64,000 bases of DNA from Psychroflexus maritimus (GTDB lineage Bacteria > Bacteroidota > Bacteroidia > Flavobacteriales > Flavobacteriaceae), in the NCBI RefSeq assembly GCF_011089875.1, contig NZ_JAANAS010000094.1:47995-111994 (forward strand), in the 5' to 3' direction. Each line of letters begins with the position of its first letter. Position 1 is the first letter of the stretch. A program made the position numbers and the translations under genes. The notes beneath the pieces are model-generated. The model did not search any database and was not told where the DNA came from. It was given only the letters and a program-made list of their open reading frames with translations. Shown in pieces: positions 44,218 through 53,249 of the stretch.

Positions 44218-44744
44218 TTAGTACTCAAGTAAAAAATCTTCATCACAGGTAATTAGTGTATCTTCTTCAATCCATCTAATATCTTTGTCACGAAAAGCTT
44301 GGTCTATTCCTTTTGTAAGTGCATTTGCCAATTCAAAATGTGGTTTTACGTTTGGACAATCTTGTGCTTTTTTTGCTGTTTTTAAATCTCCACTAAAAAG
44401 GAACACGACTTTGGGGCATTTGCTCTTAGACAATATAGTCTTAGATTGTTTGCTTTCTTTTTTCCAAATTCTATATAATAAGGTTCTCGGTCTTTGCCAA
44501 TAGGTGGTAGGGCTGATGCGTCTGCATATTTTGCTTCATTTCTAAAAAAACGTTGTTGTGCTCCATACTTTTCTCCAATTTCTTGCATCCATTTTTGGAT
44601 ATGATATAATTTTTCCAAATTTTCATTTGTATTTTTTTCCACAAACTCTTCATATAGTGTTTGCTCATCTTCTTCTAAACAAACAGAATAATAGGCAACC
44701 TGTTTGAATTTGAATAAAGCTTTAATACGTGCAAATTTATTCAC
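44218..44744 (-). pseudogene. TAC toxin gene (RelE/HigB-like) with a single-base frameshift
   Basis: Two overlapping frames together give one protein. The first (44744 to about 44416, GTG start) reads MNKFARIKALFKFKQVAYYSV up to NNLRLYCLRANAPK. The second frame (to 44218) continues VVFLFSGDLKTAKKAQDC, NVKPHFELANALTKGIDQAF and DEDFLLEY. Inserting one A in the CCCCAAAG run at 44410-44417 joins them without loss. The layout resembles HigB-like toxins of TAC modules. In this sequence the toxin is broken, so either it is inactivated, or the site is a sequencing error or a programmed frameshift. I favour inactivation. Confidence 0.75.
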
Positions 44745-44787
44745 TTTTGGGTTAATTTACAAATTAATTTCACTTTTAGGTTAATTT
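44742..44787. promoter_or_regulatory. direct repeats over the TAC toxin start, probable operator
   Basis: CACTTTTGGGTTAATTT (44742-44758) and CACTTTTAGGTTAATTT (44771-44787) differ at one base and are 29 bases apart. The first overlaps the toxin start codon. This is where an autoregulating HigA-type antitoxin would bind. Confidence 0.55.
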
Positions 44788-44814
44788 TATGTATTGCTAT
44801 ATCTATAAATCCAA

Positions 44815-47313
44815 TTACAAACTAACTATATAATTTTCAAACGCCTCCTTCAGCTTAGGTAAATGCTCTATAAAAAATTCATCAATCTGTTCCCAGTCAT
44901 CTTCGTTGTATAGGTTCAAGTTTGTATCTTCAAACTTAATTCTACTCATTTTACTGTCGGGAAGTAGCTCCCATTCTAATTGGTTACCGAAGATGTTTTC
45001 TATTTCCGTTTTGTTTTTCTCTAGCTTTTTGAAGTAAATTTTATTGGTGTCTTTATTTGAGCTTCCAAGAGTTAACTCAATTCTAGCATATTTTCTTGAA
45101 ATAACCATGGTATAAGCTACTCCTGTTTTGCCTGCACCTGTACTCAGCCAATGATCTTTGGATGGCTTTACATTACTAAAAAGTTCGGTGTTTTCTAGCT
45201 TTCCTAAAATTCTAGTCCAATAATCTTGTCTTATTTTGTGTCTGTTTTTGCTTACAGCATTTGAAGCATTATCTTGGTATTTAATCGTTAATTCGTCCTC
45301 CATATCAAATAAGACGAGTAATTTTTTTAGGTAACCAAATTTTGATTTACTATCAATATTAAACTCTGTAAAATAACCGTTTGCTATTTCAGAAGGAGTT
45401 CTGAATATATCTTCATTTTTTGAGACTTTGATGATATCCTGACTTTCAATTAGTAGTCTTGGATTCTTAGCCAGTAAAGATTTCAGTACATGATGGTACA
45501 TCATCGCTACCGCTGATTCTTCGTATTTCGTGTCTTCAAAAATGAAGTATTCTAGCTTTTTATTGGTAGGGATATCGGCTTCAAAAATACTTACTTCTGC
45601 TGTTTCCTCTTCTTCTGGAATTTGTACATCTGGGTATTCCCAAATTTGTAGAAAGCGGTCATATATAATTTCAAATCGCTTTTTGTAGTTTTCTATATTC
45701 CATGTATCAAGAGATTTCAAAAAAGAATTCAGCCATAAGCGACTAAATTCATAACCCTGTTCACCTTTATTTTGATTCATGGCTTTTTTCTCCATAAAGG
45801 ATTTATTACTCAACGCCCCATTGTTTCCTGAAAGCGTAAGATTGGCAATGGTGTTTAACTTGCGTTCTTTGAATAGAAAGTAGTCTTCATTACTAAGTGA
45901 TTCTCTCCATTGCGGACTTGGATTACGAGGAAATATATGTTCGATTGAAATCGTTGGATTGGCTGTATTTACATGTTCTTTATTATTGAAATTCTCTAAT
46001 AACTCAAACAAGTAATTTTTGTTTTTTGTTTGGATATTATACAAATCCTTGTCGGCTAAAGCGGTTTTTATTTCTTGGTTATTGGGGAATTTTCCGCTTC
46101 CTCTTTTCTTATAGAGTGCTAAAACTAAAGACTCGTAATAATCTTCGGTATCTATTTCGGCATATAAGGACATAAACACCTTATTGAGTGCATTAGTAGG
46201 CAAACCAACAATAAACCTTCGCCATGTGTAGGATTGAACAAGTTTCAACACATTTACTAAAGTAGTATTGTCAATAATACCATTGTCGACATCTTCAAAA
46301 ACTTGCAATAAAAACGGATAAGCAACATTTATTTCTAGGCGAGAAATGTATGTTAGCTCTTTTTTGATGGCTTCATTTTTTACTGTACTCGGATTGACAA
46401 ACTTCTTGTAATGAACAGAAAATGCCTTGATGTTTTCTAATTCTACGTGGTAATCTTCATCTTTCGCCTGGTAGCGATTTTTAAATTCTTGATATACCTT
46501 GCTTTTCTTTGGAATTTTCTTTGTTTTCAAAGTAAGATAATCTCTTATGTATTCAGAAACCAAGGATTTTTGTTTGGTGATATCACGAGCATTATTTTCA
46601 ATGGGATTCCAGATTTCTTCAAAAATCTTTTGTTGTTGTTTGGGTTCTAAATCCATTAAAATATAGTTTCTGATTAAATCTGATTGCGATAAATCTAAAC
46701 CAGTGGAATTTAAACTTTCAAAAATGCGTTGCGGGTCGTCTTTTCCTCGTTCCAAGGATATTTCAACAAAAATTAATTTTCTTAAACCGTTTAAAATTAG
46801 CGAGAAATTGTCATCGGTGATTTCTTTTAGAAAAAAGTTGAAGTTTTCAATCACGTTAGAATAACCATCATAAGTGGCTTCGGTGTGGTGCATGATAGCT
46901 TTGAACGCCAATGAATTACTATCGGTTTGTTTCAATTTTAATTTACTGGATTCTTGCTGAACATATTGATTGGTCAAATACAAATTATAGAGCATCTCAG
47001 TCTCGTTTCTGCTGTTTTCTTTAGCAAATCGGTATAATGCGACATATAAGATGTTGAGCGTTGTTAATCGTTGTTGTCCGTCTATAATTACGAGTTCTTT
47101 TACTTCCTTAGTGCTGTAAGCACCTTCATGAATAAACACAATACTTCCAATAAAGTTAGAAATGCGTTCTTCCTGACTTACTTCTAAAATATCACGTAAA
47201 AGTTTCCTGCATTCCGTAACCGTCCAATCGTAATTACGCTGATACACAGGAATGATAAATTGCACATTCTGGGCTTTTAAGAAGTCGTTGATGGGGAGTT
47301 GGGTTGCGATCAT
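44815..47313 (-). CDS. DUF262/DUF1524 GmrSD-like restriction protein
   Basis: The 832-residue protein joins an N-terminal DUF262 (ParB-like nucleotidase) domain with IPVYQRNYDW (21-30) and the signature IIDGQQRLTTL (76-86), and a DUF1524 HNH-nuclease domain with IEHIFPRN (around His459) and the downstream Asn of NLTLSGNNGALSNKSF. A C-terminal domain (about 690-830) resembles DUF4268. This is the plan of GmrSD/BrxU type IV enzymes, which cut modified phage DNA with the help of nucleotide hydrolysis. It reads from a repeat-rich promoter region and is the last large gene behind the type I restriction operon. Confidence 0.85.
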   Translation of the reverse strand: MIATQLPINDFLKAQNVQFIIPVYQRNYDWTVTECRKLLRDILEVSQEERISNFIGSIVFIHEGAYSTKEVKELVIIDGQQRLTTLNILYVALYRFAKENSRNETEMLYNLYLTNQYVQQESSKLKLKQTDSNSLAFKAIMHHTEATYDGYSNVIENFNFFLKEITDDNFSLILNGLRKLIFVEISLERGKDDPQRIFESLNSTGLDLSQSDLIRNYILMDLEPKQQQKIFEEIWNPIENNARDITKQKSLVSEYIRDYLTLKTKKIPKKSKVYQEFKNRYQAKDEDYHVELENIKAFSVHYKKFVNPSTVKNEAIKKELTYISRLEINVAYPFLLQVFEDVDNGIIDNTTLVNVLKLVQSYTWRRFIVGLPTNALNKVFMSLYAEIDTEDYYESLVLALYKKRGSGKFPNNQEIKTALADKDLYNIQTKNKNYLFELLENFNNKEHVNTANPTISIEHIFPRNPSPQWRESLSNEDYFLFKERKLNTIANLTLSGNNGALSNKSFMEKKAMNQNKGEQGYEFSRLWLNSFLKSLDTWNIENYKKRFEIIYDRFLQIWEYPDVQIPEEEETAEVSIFEADIPTNKKLEYFIFEDTKYEESAVAMMYHHVLKSLLAKNPRLLIESQDIIKVSKNEDIFRTPSEIANGYFTEFNIDSKSKFGYLKKLLVLFDMEDELTIKYQDNASNAVSKNRHKIRQDYWTRILGKLENTELFSNVKPSKDHWLSTGAGKTGVAYTMVISRKYARIELTLGSSNKDTNKIYFKKLEKNKTEIENIFGNQLEWELLPDSKMSRIKFEDTNLNLYNEDDWEQIDEFFIEHLPKLKEAFENYIVSL

Positions 47314-47383
47314 GTGGTTTTGGTTTTTTGAAAGCTAATTCTATTAAATAGCAAAAATCTGTATATCAGTGTTTTGTGTTTTT

Positions 47384-47495
47384 TTTCCGAATTCTAATTA
47401 AATAAGATTAAATTTCATTTCCGTTTTATAATTAAATAAAAAGTGTTTGATTTACAGGGTCTTAAATAGTTTTTCCATTTTATAATTAAATAAAA
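47384..47495. repeat. three copies of a 24-bp element between the AlbA and DUF262 genes
   Basis: TTTCCGTTTTATAATTAAAT followed by AAAA lies at 47418-47441, with a 23-of-24 copy at 47472-47495 and a weaker 20-of-24 copy at 47384-47407. The core has inverted arms TTTTAT and ATAAAA around AATTAA. The copies fill the region upstream of the DUF262 gene and the last one ends two bases from the AlbA stop codon. They look like an operator array. Confidence 0.6.
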
Positions 47496-47497
47496 CA

Positions 47498-48958
47498 TTA
47501 CGCCCAATAAGGTATATAAATACTAAACTTTTTAGAAACGTTATCAGGGTCTTTTGCTTTTATTCTACCTGCTTCAATCGCTTCTTTTATGAGCAATGAA
47601 ATTTGTGCTGCTTGCTTATCGTGCATACCAAATCGTTTTCTTAATGAAGTATTGTTAAACCCACCGCTTCCATAATATTCTATGATACTGTGTTGGTAAC
47701 AAGCTTCTATTCTTTCTTCATTAGTCATATCTGCATATTTTTTAGGAGCAAACATGGTTACTTTGAAGGAGTTTTCTAATTCTTCGAATTTTAATGGCGG
47801 TAGTCCAAACAGTTCAATAGCAATAACTGCTTTTTCAAAACCTGAGCCTCTCTCTTCACAAATGTTATAGCGTCTAAATGCAGATGCTAAAATTTCATTT
47901 CTCGATTCAGGAGTTGTTCGAATTAGTCTATCTATTTTTTTAGATGGCAATAACTTACCAGGATTTGAAAATACAATCCTATCTTCAAAAATTTCTATCA
48001 TTGGACCAGAACCTCTAATTGTAAAGTCCTGGTGAATAAGAATATTGGCTATTAACTCTCTAATTGCTTTTTCTGGGTATAGCGCAGTATCTACTCTTAA
48101 TGCATTTTTAATAACCTCACTATCCTGTAATAGTCCTTGAACGAATTGAATTAAGGCTTCAAAACCAACTGCATAACCTTTTCTGCCAGGAAACTCTTTA
48201 CTTGAGCCTGCCTTGTTTTTTCCTTCATACTTTATCAGACGTACAGCTTTTCTAGTGAGCCCATCGAATTTTGCTAAATCTTTAGCCGCAGCTATTGCTC
48301 CAAAATTTGTAATGTAAAAGCCTTTGCCATCTACATCTACAAGCATTTTTTCGTCAACTAGCCAGTTTAAAATCTCCTTAATATCGGTAGGTACGGGCTT
48401 TTTTAGTAGCTCTAATATTTTATCATATTCTAATAAAGTTAGCACTTCTATTTCTGTTAACAGTTTTGAAGCATGAAGTTCTTCCCAAGTTGGGGTCTTA
48501 CTGTTTAACATTAAAGCTCCTACGTCTTGTCTAGAAGCTTTTCTTGTTGTACCACCACTTCTTATAAAACTTTGTTCTAAATTTTTACCAGCAATATGAA
48601 CAGGCTTTACAGCACTTTCTTGAATGTAAATAAGTAGTATTTCTTTTCCCCTATAGGTTTCAATAGAATGATCTATTCTAACCAATGGGTCAACACCATC
48701 TCTACATAAAGATGATAAGCGCTCAACTATATTATCCGCTTCATCTTTTTGAATACCTATGACTGATGCAGTTCTGTTTTCAATACCAAAAGCCAAAAAA
48801 CCACCTCCTGGTAAATTAGCAAAAGCTGAAATATGTTGACACAATTTATCATTCTTGGGCGATAAGTCTTCCTTCCAATCAATTTCATTTAATTCAGAAG
48901 GTACTTTACCTAAAGACTTTTCTAAATACATTAATGCTTTTGATATCCAATTTTTCAT
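47498..48958 (-). CDS. AlbA/Schlafen-type ATP-binding protein
   Basis: The 486-residue protein has an N-terminal AlbA_2 (Schlafen-type) domain (about 10-140; ISAFANLPGGGFLAFGIEN) and a C-terminal HATPase_c_4 domain (about 280-400; ELIANILIHQDFT, IFSNPGKLLP, EERGSGFEKAV). A winged helix follows at the end. Such proteins, once annotated as RecG-like or transcriptional regulators, often sit in defence islands and with type I restriction genes. It starts 22 bases after hsdS and is probably part of the same transcript. The activity is unknown. Confidence 0.82.
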   Translation of the reverse strand: MKNWISKALMYLEKSLGKVPSELNEIDWKEDLSPKNDKLCQHISAFANLPGGGFLAFGIENRTASVIGIQKDEADNIVERLSSLCRDGVDPLVRIDHSIETYRGKEILLIYIQESAVKPVHIAGKNLEQSFIRSGGTTRKASRQDVGALMLNSKTPTWEELHASKLLTEIEVLTLLEYDKILELLKKPVPTDIKEILNWLVDEKMLVDVDGKGFYITNFGAIAAAKDLAKFDGLTRKAVRLIKYEGKNKAGSSKEFPGRKGYAVGFEALIQFVQGLLQDSEVIKNALRVDTALYPEKAIRELIANILIHQDFTIRGSGPMIEIFEDRIVFSNPGKLLPSKKIDRLIRTTPESRNEILASAFRRYNICEERGSGFEKAVIAIELFGLPPLKFEELENSFKVTMFAPKKYADMTNEERIEACYQHSIIEYYGSGGFNNTSLRKRFGMHDKQAAQISLLIKEAIEAGRIKAKDPDNVSKKFSIYIPYWA

Positions 48959-48980
48959 TTTATTTATTTTTTACTTTCTC

Positions 48981-50324
48981 TCAATCCTCCGCAACCACCC
49001 CCAATTCACTATCTCCACTACTCTGATATTCCATAGCATCACCAACACTAACCTGCCCATTCATCAACATCGGTAATAACCAATCCCGTAAGTCAGCGAG
49101 TTTTTGGTTTTCTAAAATAGTATTATCAATGCGTTTTAAAATTGGCTTGATTTTATTTGTAAATTGAAAAAGTAATTTATCATCAGGAAGTGCTATTTTA
49201 CACCATTCGACACCTTTAAGATTTAAGTGTAACACCAAAGTCCCAGATGCAAAATGCTTTATGTATTCATGATAAGGCTTAGAATTAAAAAAGAAATTTA
49301 AAAAGTAGAGTAAGTCTTGATTATTTACTTCAACCTTCGCTGTATCGCATGAAATTAATAGGTCTCTGTCATCAAATATTTCTGGCACAAAAAAAGATTT
49401 TCCAATTATATCTGCATTTCTTGTTACGTCTGTTATTGCAATTATTAGATCATTTGCTTTTACAATCTTTGATTTGTTATATTTTCCAGAATATTTTTTT
49501 AATCCTTTATTTTTGTATCTACCATCGAGATTAAATGAGTTCAAATTAATCAGCGGAACACCTTCTTTGTCTTTTATTTCACTGCTTCTGTAAGATATAC
49601 CACGTTGAAAATCTAAAACATCCCCCAAACTCTTCACTTCCCACCCCTCAGGAATCTCCCGTTTCAATTCGTCATTATACACCATTTTACCACCAGAAGA
49701 TTTATAAGGCTTTCCTTGTATGGCTCCCCCTTCGGGGGTTGGGGGGCTTGGGAAATCAAACTGCACAAACCAATACTCATACAGGCTTTTTGCCATGGCT
49801 TCTAACTTGGCGTTGATTTGGTTATTGACTTCTATTTTAGCATCTAAATCAGATAATACTTTGGCGATTTGTTTTTGATAATTAACATCAGGAAACGGTA
49901 ATTCAAAATTTTTCAAAGTGTTTTCATTAACTCTTTGTCTTCCTGATGTTCCTTCCATACAACTTATAGCTCTTTTTCTAAAAGTTGGACTAATACTGAG
50001 ATAGTAAACATAATGAGGATCAGTTAATTTAGTAGATCTAAGTACTATAAATTCAGATGAACCAAAGGCTACTTCACCTTCATTTAAAATATCTACATAA
50101 GCTGTTTTCCCATTCTCTAAACAAGGTGTAATTTTTGCCACTAAAACATCTTCATTCCTAAATTTAGGACCAGCTTTAAATTCTTCAATTTCAAATCCAT
50201 TTATTTTTTTTTGAAATTCCTTGAGATTACCCATAGGAATTTTTTTGTGTAAATCTCCCTTTATCAGCGATTCCTTTGGGTTAAAATTAATTGCCTTTTT
50301 AAGTAAAATCTTTTTAACCTTCAT
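48981..50324 (-). CDS. hsdS: type I restriction-modification specificity subunit HsdS
   Basis: HsdS recognises the two halves of the target DNA for a type I system. The 447-residue protein has two target-recognition domains (about 1-140 and 225-400), each followed by a conserved coiled spacer (QIAKVLSDLDAKIEVNNQINAKLE and the C-terminal LADLRDWLLPMLMNGQ). Between them the peptide SPPTPEGGAIQG (193-204) comes from a GC-rich palindromic repeat inserted in the linker in front of GKPYKSSGGKMV. The start ATG overlaps the end of the hsdM-tail fragment by 11 bases. Confidence 0.92.
   Translation of the reverse strand: MKVKKILLKKAINFNPKESLIKGDLHKKIPMGNLKEFQKKINGFEIEEFKAGPKFRNEDVLVAKITPCLENGKTAYVDILNEGEVAFGSSEFIVLRSTKLTDPHYVYYLSISPTFRKRAISCMEGTSGRQRVNENTLKNFELPFPDVNYQKQIAKVLSDLDAKIEVNNQINAKLEAMAKSLYEYWFVQFDFPSPPTPEGGAIQGKPYKSSGGKMVYNDELKREIPEGWEVKSLGDVLDFQRGISYRSSEIKDKEGVPLINLNSFNLDGRYKNKGLKKYSGKYNKSKIVKANDLIIAITDVTRNADIIGKSFFVPEIFDDRDLLISCDTAKVEVNNQDLLYFLNFFFNSKPYHEYIKHFASGTLVLHLNLKGVEWCKIALPDDKLLFQFTNKIKPILKRIDNTILENQKLADLRDWLLPMLMNGQVSVGDAMEYQSSGDSELGVVAED
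49722..49755. repeat. GC-rich palindromic repeat inside hsdS
   Basis: GGCTCCCCCTTCGGGGGTTG followed by GGGGGC lies in the linker of hsdS. CCCCC (49726-49730) and GGGGG (49734-49738) form a tight hairpin. The GC content is very different from the surrounding coding sequence, and the reading frame is kept. Confidence 0.65.
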
Positions 50325-50463
50325 ATTTCAAACTCTTCAAATTACTTTTTATCTCATCTTCCAACCGACTACTTTCCGCAAACAACTCGCTTAAATCGGT
50401 TTCAAATCGATTATATTTACTAACCACATCTTCAAGAAGAAACTGTTTAAATAATTTCATCAT
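50314..50463 (-). pseudogene. duplicated C-terminal tail of hsdM
   Basis: This 49-codon frame ends FETDLSELFAESSRLEDEIK followed by SNLKSLKYEG, nearly the same as the hsdM C-terminus FDKDLNGLFIESRRLESEIK followed by SNLKKLKYES. The DNA of the two tails is about 75 to 80 percent identical over about 80 bases. The fragment overlaps the hsdS start by 11 bases, just as hsdM overlaps the DUF1016 gene. It therefore looks like the end of an earlier hsdM that was separated from hsdS when the DUF1016 gene entered. It may still be translated and couple hsdS translation. Confidence 0.75.
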
Positions 50464-50488
50464 ATTTAGGCATTTCAACTTCATTCGT

Positions 50489-51616
50489 TTATTGATTATC
50501 ATCTTCATACATCTCATTATTTTCTTTCAATTCCTTTTCTATAAAGGCTTGAAGCACTTCTTTGCTTGGCAACTCTACCATGTATTTTGAAACAAAAATA
50601 TCGTTGGATAAACCTGTTGTAGTGTATTCTACTAATGCATCGTTTTTACTAGCACATAAAATAATTCCAACAGGGGGAAAATCACCTTCGGTCATTTCAT
50701 TTTTGCGGTAGTAATTCAAGTATAAATTCATTTGCCCTGCATCGGCATGGTCAAACTTGCCAATTTTTAAATCAATAAGTACATGGCATTTTAATATGCG
50801 ATGGTAAAACACCAAATCTATACGGTAATGGGAATTGTCAAAGCTTATACGTTTTTGTCTAGCTTCAAAACAAAAGCCTCTACCCAATTCAGTTAAAAAA
50901 GCTTGCAAATGATTAATAATGGCATTTTCTAAATCAGATTCAGTATAGCTTGGTTTTTCTTCTAAGCCCATAAATTCTAACACATAAGGATTTCTAAGAA
51001 TCTCTTCTGCTTTTTGTTGTTGGTTGCTAGAGAAATTTTTAAGTAGCTCTTGTTTGTTTTTAGATAAGCCTGTGCGTTCATAAAGCATCGTGTTAATTGC
51101 TCTCCCTAACTCACGTACCGCCCAATTGTTTTTTATGGTCTGTACTTCATAGAATTTTCTTTTAAGCGAGTCTTTAATATTGATTAATTCAATAAAATGG
51201 GAAAAACTTAAGCTATTTAGTAGCTCTTCTGGAGCTATATACAACGTATCGTTTGATGCATCTATAGATATTCCCGACGCTGTTGGGAATTTTCCTTTTA
51301 ATGCCAACTGCGTTGATTCTAGTTTTTTAGTTACCGCTTTAAAAATCTCTGGATAGGTTAAGTAGAACTCCCTAAATCTATACAATTGTGTTTTTGAAAT
51401 TCCTTTAAGGTGTTTTAAATTTTTAGCTAAAGATTTGATGGTTTCTTTTCCGTAGTTAGCCCGATCTGAACCATTTTGCTCGTATTCTACCAAGTAATAG
51501 CCAATAAGAATGTTTCGCATGGTAAGCGAAAAATTTATTTGTTGTGAAGCATACTTCTGACTTTCAAAATGAATGCTTTCTACTTGTAGAATTAGCGAAT
51601 CAAAATTAAGACTCAT
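50489..51616 (-). CDS. DUF1016 PDDEXK nuclease inserted between hsdM and hsdS
   Basis: The 375-residue protein belongs to the YhcG/DUF1016 family. An N-terminal DUF1016 domain (about 10-180, with RNILIGYYLVEYEQNG and WAVREL) precedes a PDDEXK nuclease fold with Asp267, Asp282 and Lys284 in YRIDLVFYH and VLIDLKIGKF. Such genes often lie inside type I restriction operons in Bacteroidota; their role in defence is suspected but not well defined. The start overlaps the hsdM stop by 11 bases, so the two are translationally coupled. Confidence 0.88.
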   Translation of the reverse strand: MSLNFDSLILQVESIHFESQKYASQQINFSLTMRNILIGYYLVEYEQNGSDRANYGKETIKSLAKNLKHLKGISKTQLYRFREFYLTYPEIFKAVTKKLESTQLALKGKFPTASGISIDASNDTLYIAPEELLNSLSFSHFIELINIKDSLKRKFYEVQTIKNNWAVRELGRAINTMLYERTGLSKNKQELLKNFSSNQQQKAEEILRNPYVLEFMGLEEKPSYTESDLENAIINHLQAFLTELGRGFCFEARQKRISFDNSHYRIDLVFYHRILKCHVLIDLKIGKFDHADAGQMNLYLNYYRKNEMTEGDFPPVGIILCASKNDALVEYTTTGLSNDIFVSKYMVELPSKEVLQAFIEKELKENNEMYEDDNQ

Positions 51617-53246
51617 ACTTCAACTTTTTTAAATTACTTTTTATCTCACTTTCCAATCGTCTACTCTCTATAAACAACCCGTTTAAGTCTTTATCAAAAC
51701 TTTGCATCTTCGTTTCAAATTCTTCAGCGGTAATATCGACATATTCAATTTTTACTTCAAAATATTGTCCGGCACTTAGGGAGTAGTTTTTAGCTTTAAT
51801 TTCTTCATAATCCACTACTACAGAAAAGTCATCAACGGCTTCTTTATTGTTAAAGGTGTCTATGATTTTCTGTTCTTCAACTTCGCTTAAAACCGTTTTT
51901 TGGTTTTTGCCTTCTTTTACTTTTTCGCCTAAATTAGACGCATCTAAAAGAACGACTTTGCCATCGTTTTGCTTGTCTAAAAACACAATAGACACATTGG
52001 TTCCTGTAGTGGCAAAAATATTAGACGGCATACTTACTACGCCAGCCAACATTTTGTCTTTGACCATTCGTTCCCTAATTTTCTTATCCAAACCAGATTG
52101 AGCGGTGATAAATCCTGTAGGCACCACCACTGCGGCTTTTCCGTTTTTGTTTAAGGAATGCATGATGTGTTGTAAAAACAAATCGTAAATCGCCATGGCG
52201 CTCTTTTTCTTTTTCGGCACATTGGGTATGCCTGCAAAAAAGCGTTCGTTGTTCGCTTTGGTGTCCAAATCGTCTCGGTATTCGCTAAAATCCAGTTTAA
52301 AAGGCGGATTGGAAACGATGTAGTCAAAAGTCATTAGTGAGCCATCGTCTTTTTTGTGGTAAGGCGATAAAATGGTATTTCCCCGAATGATGTTTTGTAG
52401 CGAATGTACCAAGCCATTTAAAATCAAATTCAAGCGCAAGAGCTTCGATGATTTTTTAGAAACGTCTTGCGAGTAAATACTACATTTATCTTCACCAATG
52501 GCATGTGCTAAATTCATCAATAGTGTTCCCGACCCCGCACTAGGATCGTAACAGGTTACGTTTTGCACGTTTTCCTTTTCATCTACCATAATGGAAGCCA
52601 TAATTTTGGCTACCGCATGTGGCGTGTAATATTCGGCATACGTAGCACCGCTATCATTGTTGTAATCTTTGATTAGGTATTCAAAAATGGTAGCGTAAAA
52701 GTCATATTTCTCATTAAAGATTTCTTCAAAACTAAAGGCGACTAACTTATTGATAATAGCTTTACAAAAAGCGTTGCGTTCTGAAGTTTCTACGATTTCA
52801 CTAATGCGTTCAAATAAAGGTTCTTTGGAGCCCCCCGTAGTTTTTACCGCAAAAACTTCGTTGTTCTGGATAGCAATATCCATCATGGTATCGTCAAAAG
52901 TTTTAGCAAAATCGGGAGTGTTTTGTATGTCGAATAAATGCGCAATAAAATGATGGCGTTGCAAAACAGCCGTACTCGCTCCCAATTGAAGCGTGAGAAA
53001 TTCATAGTCTTCATCAGACATGGCTTTCAGTTGGGCTTGCCATGCTTTGGGTTCTTTTGTGTCTAAATCTTTGTTGAGTTGTTTAATTTCGTAGGCAAAT
53101 TTGTCATTTAAAAACTTGTACAAAAACACCTGTGTTATGATTTTGTATTCATCGCCATCGTTACCTAAACCGTAATTAGAACAGATTCCTTTGAGGTCGT
53201 CGATGAGGCTTTTAACTTGGGTTTGAAATTGTATGGTTGTGGTCAT
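51606..53246 (-). CDS. hsdM: type I restriction-modification DNA methyltransferase HsdM
   Basis: HsdM is the adenine-N6 methyltransferase subunit. The 546-residue protein has the N-terminal HsdM_N domain (about 10-150), the SAM-binding motif DPSAGSGTL (234-242) and the catalytic NPPF (313-316). The C-terminal helical tail contains LFIESRRLESEIKSNLKK, which is repeated at 50314-50463. Its start lies three bases from the UDG-like gene stop, and its end overlaps the DUF1016 gene. Confidence 0.94.
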   Translation of the reverse strand: MTTTIQFQTQVKSLIDDLKGICSNYGLGNDGDEYKIITQVFLYKFLNDKFAYEIKQLNKDLDTKEPKAWQAQLKAMSDEDYEFLTLQLGASTAVLQRHHFIAHLFDIQNTPDFAKTFDDTMMDIAIQNNEVFAVKTTGGSKEPLFERISEIVETSERNAFCKAIINKLVAFSFEEIFNEKYDFYATIFEYLIKDYNNDSGATYAEYYTPHAVAKIMASIMVDEKENVQNVTCYDPSAGSGTLLMNLAHAIGEDKCSIYSQDVSKKSSKLLRLNLILNGLVHSLQNIIRGNTILSPYHKKDDGSLMTFDYIVSNPPFKLDFSEYRDDLDTKANNERFFAGIPNVPKKKKSAMAIYDLFLQHIMHSLNKNGKAAVVVPTGFITAQSGLDKKIRERMVKDKMLAGVVSMPSNIFATTGTNVSIVFLDKQNDGKVVLLDASNLGEKVKEGKNQKTVLSEVEEQKIIDTFNNKEAVDDFSVVVDYEEIKAKNYSLSAGQYFEVKIEYVDITAEEFETKMQSFDKDLNGLFIESRRLESEIKSNLKKLKYES

Positions 53247-53249
53247 GTA

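Noticed and set aside
47384..47495. CRISPR array
   Set aside because: Only three imperfect copies with unequal spacing and no cas genes; it looks like an operator or simple repeat group.
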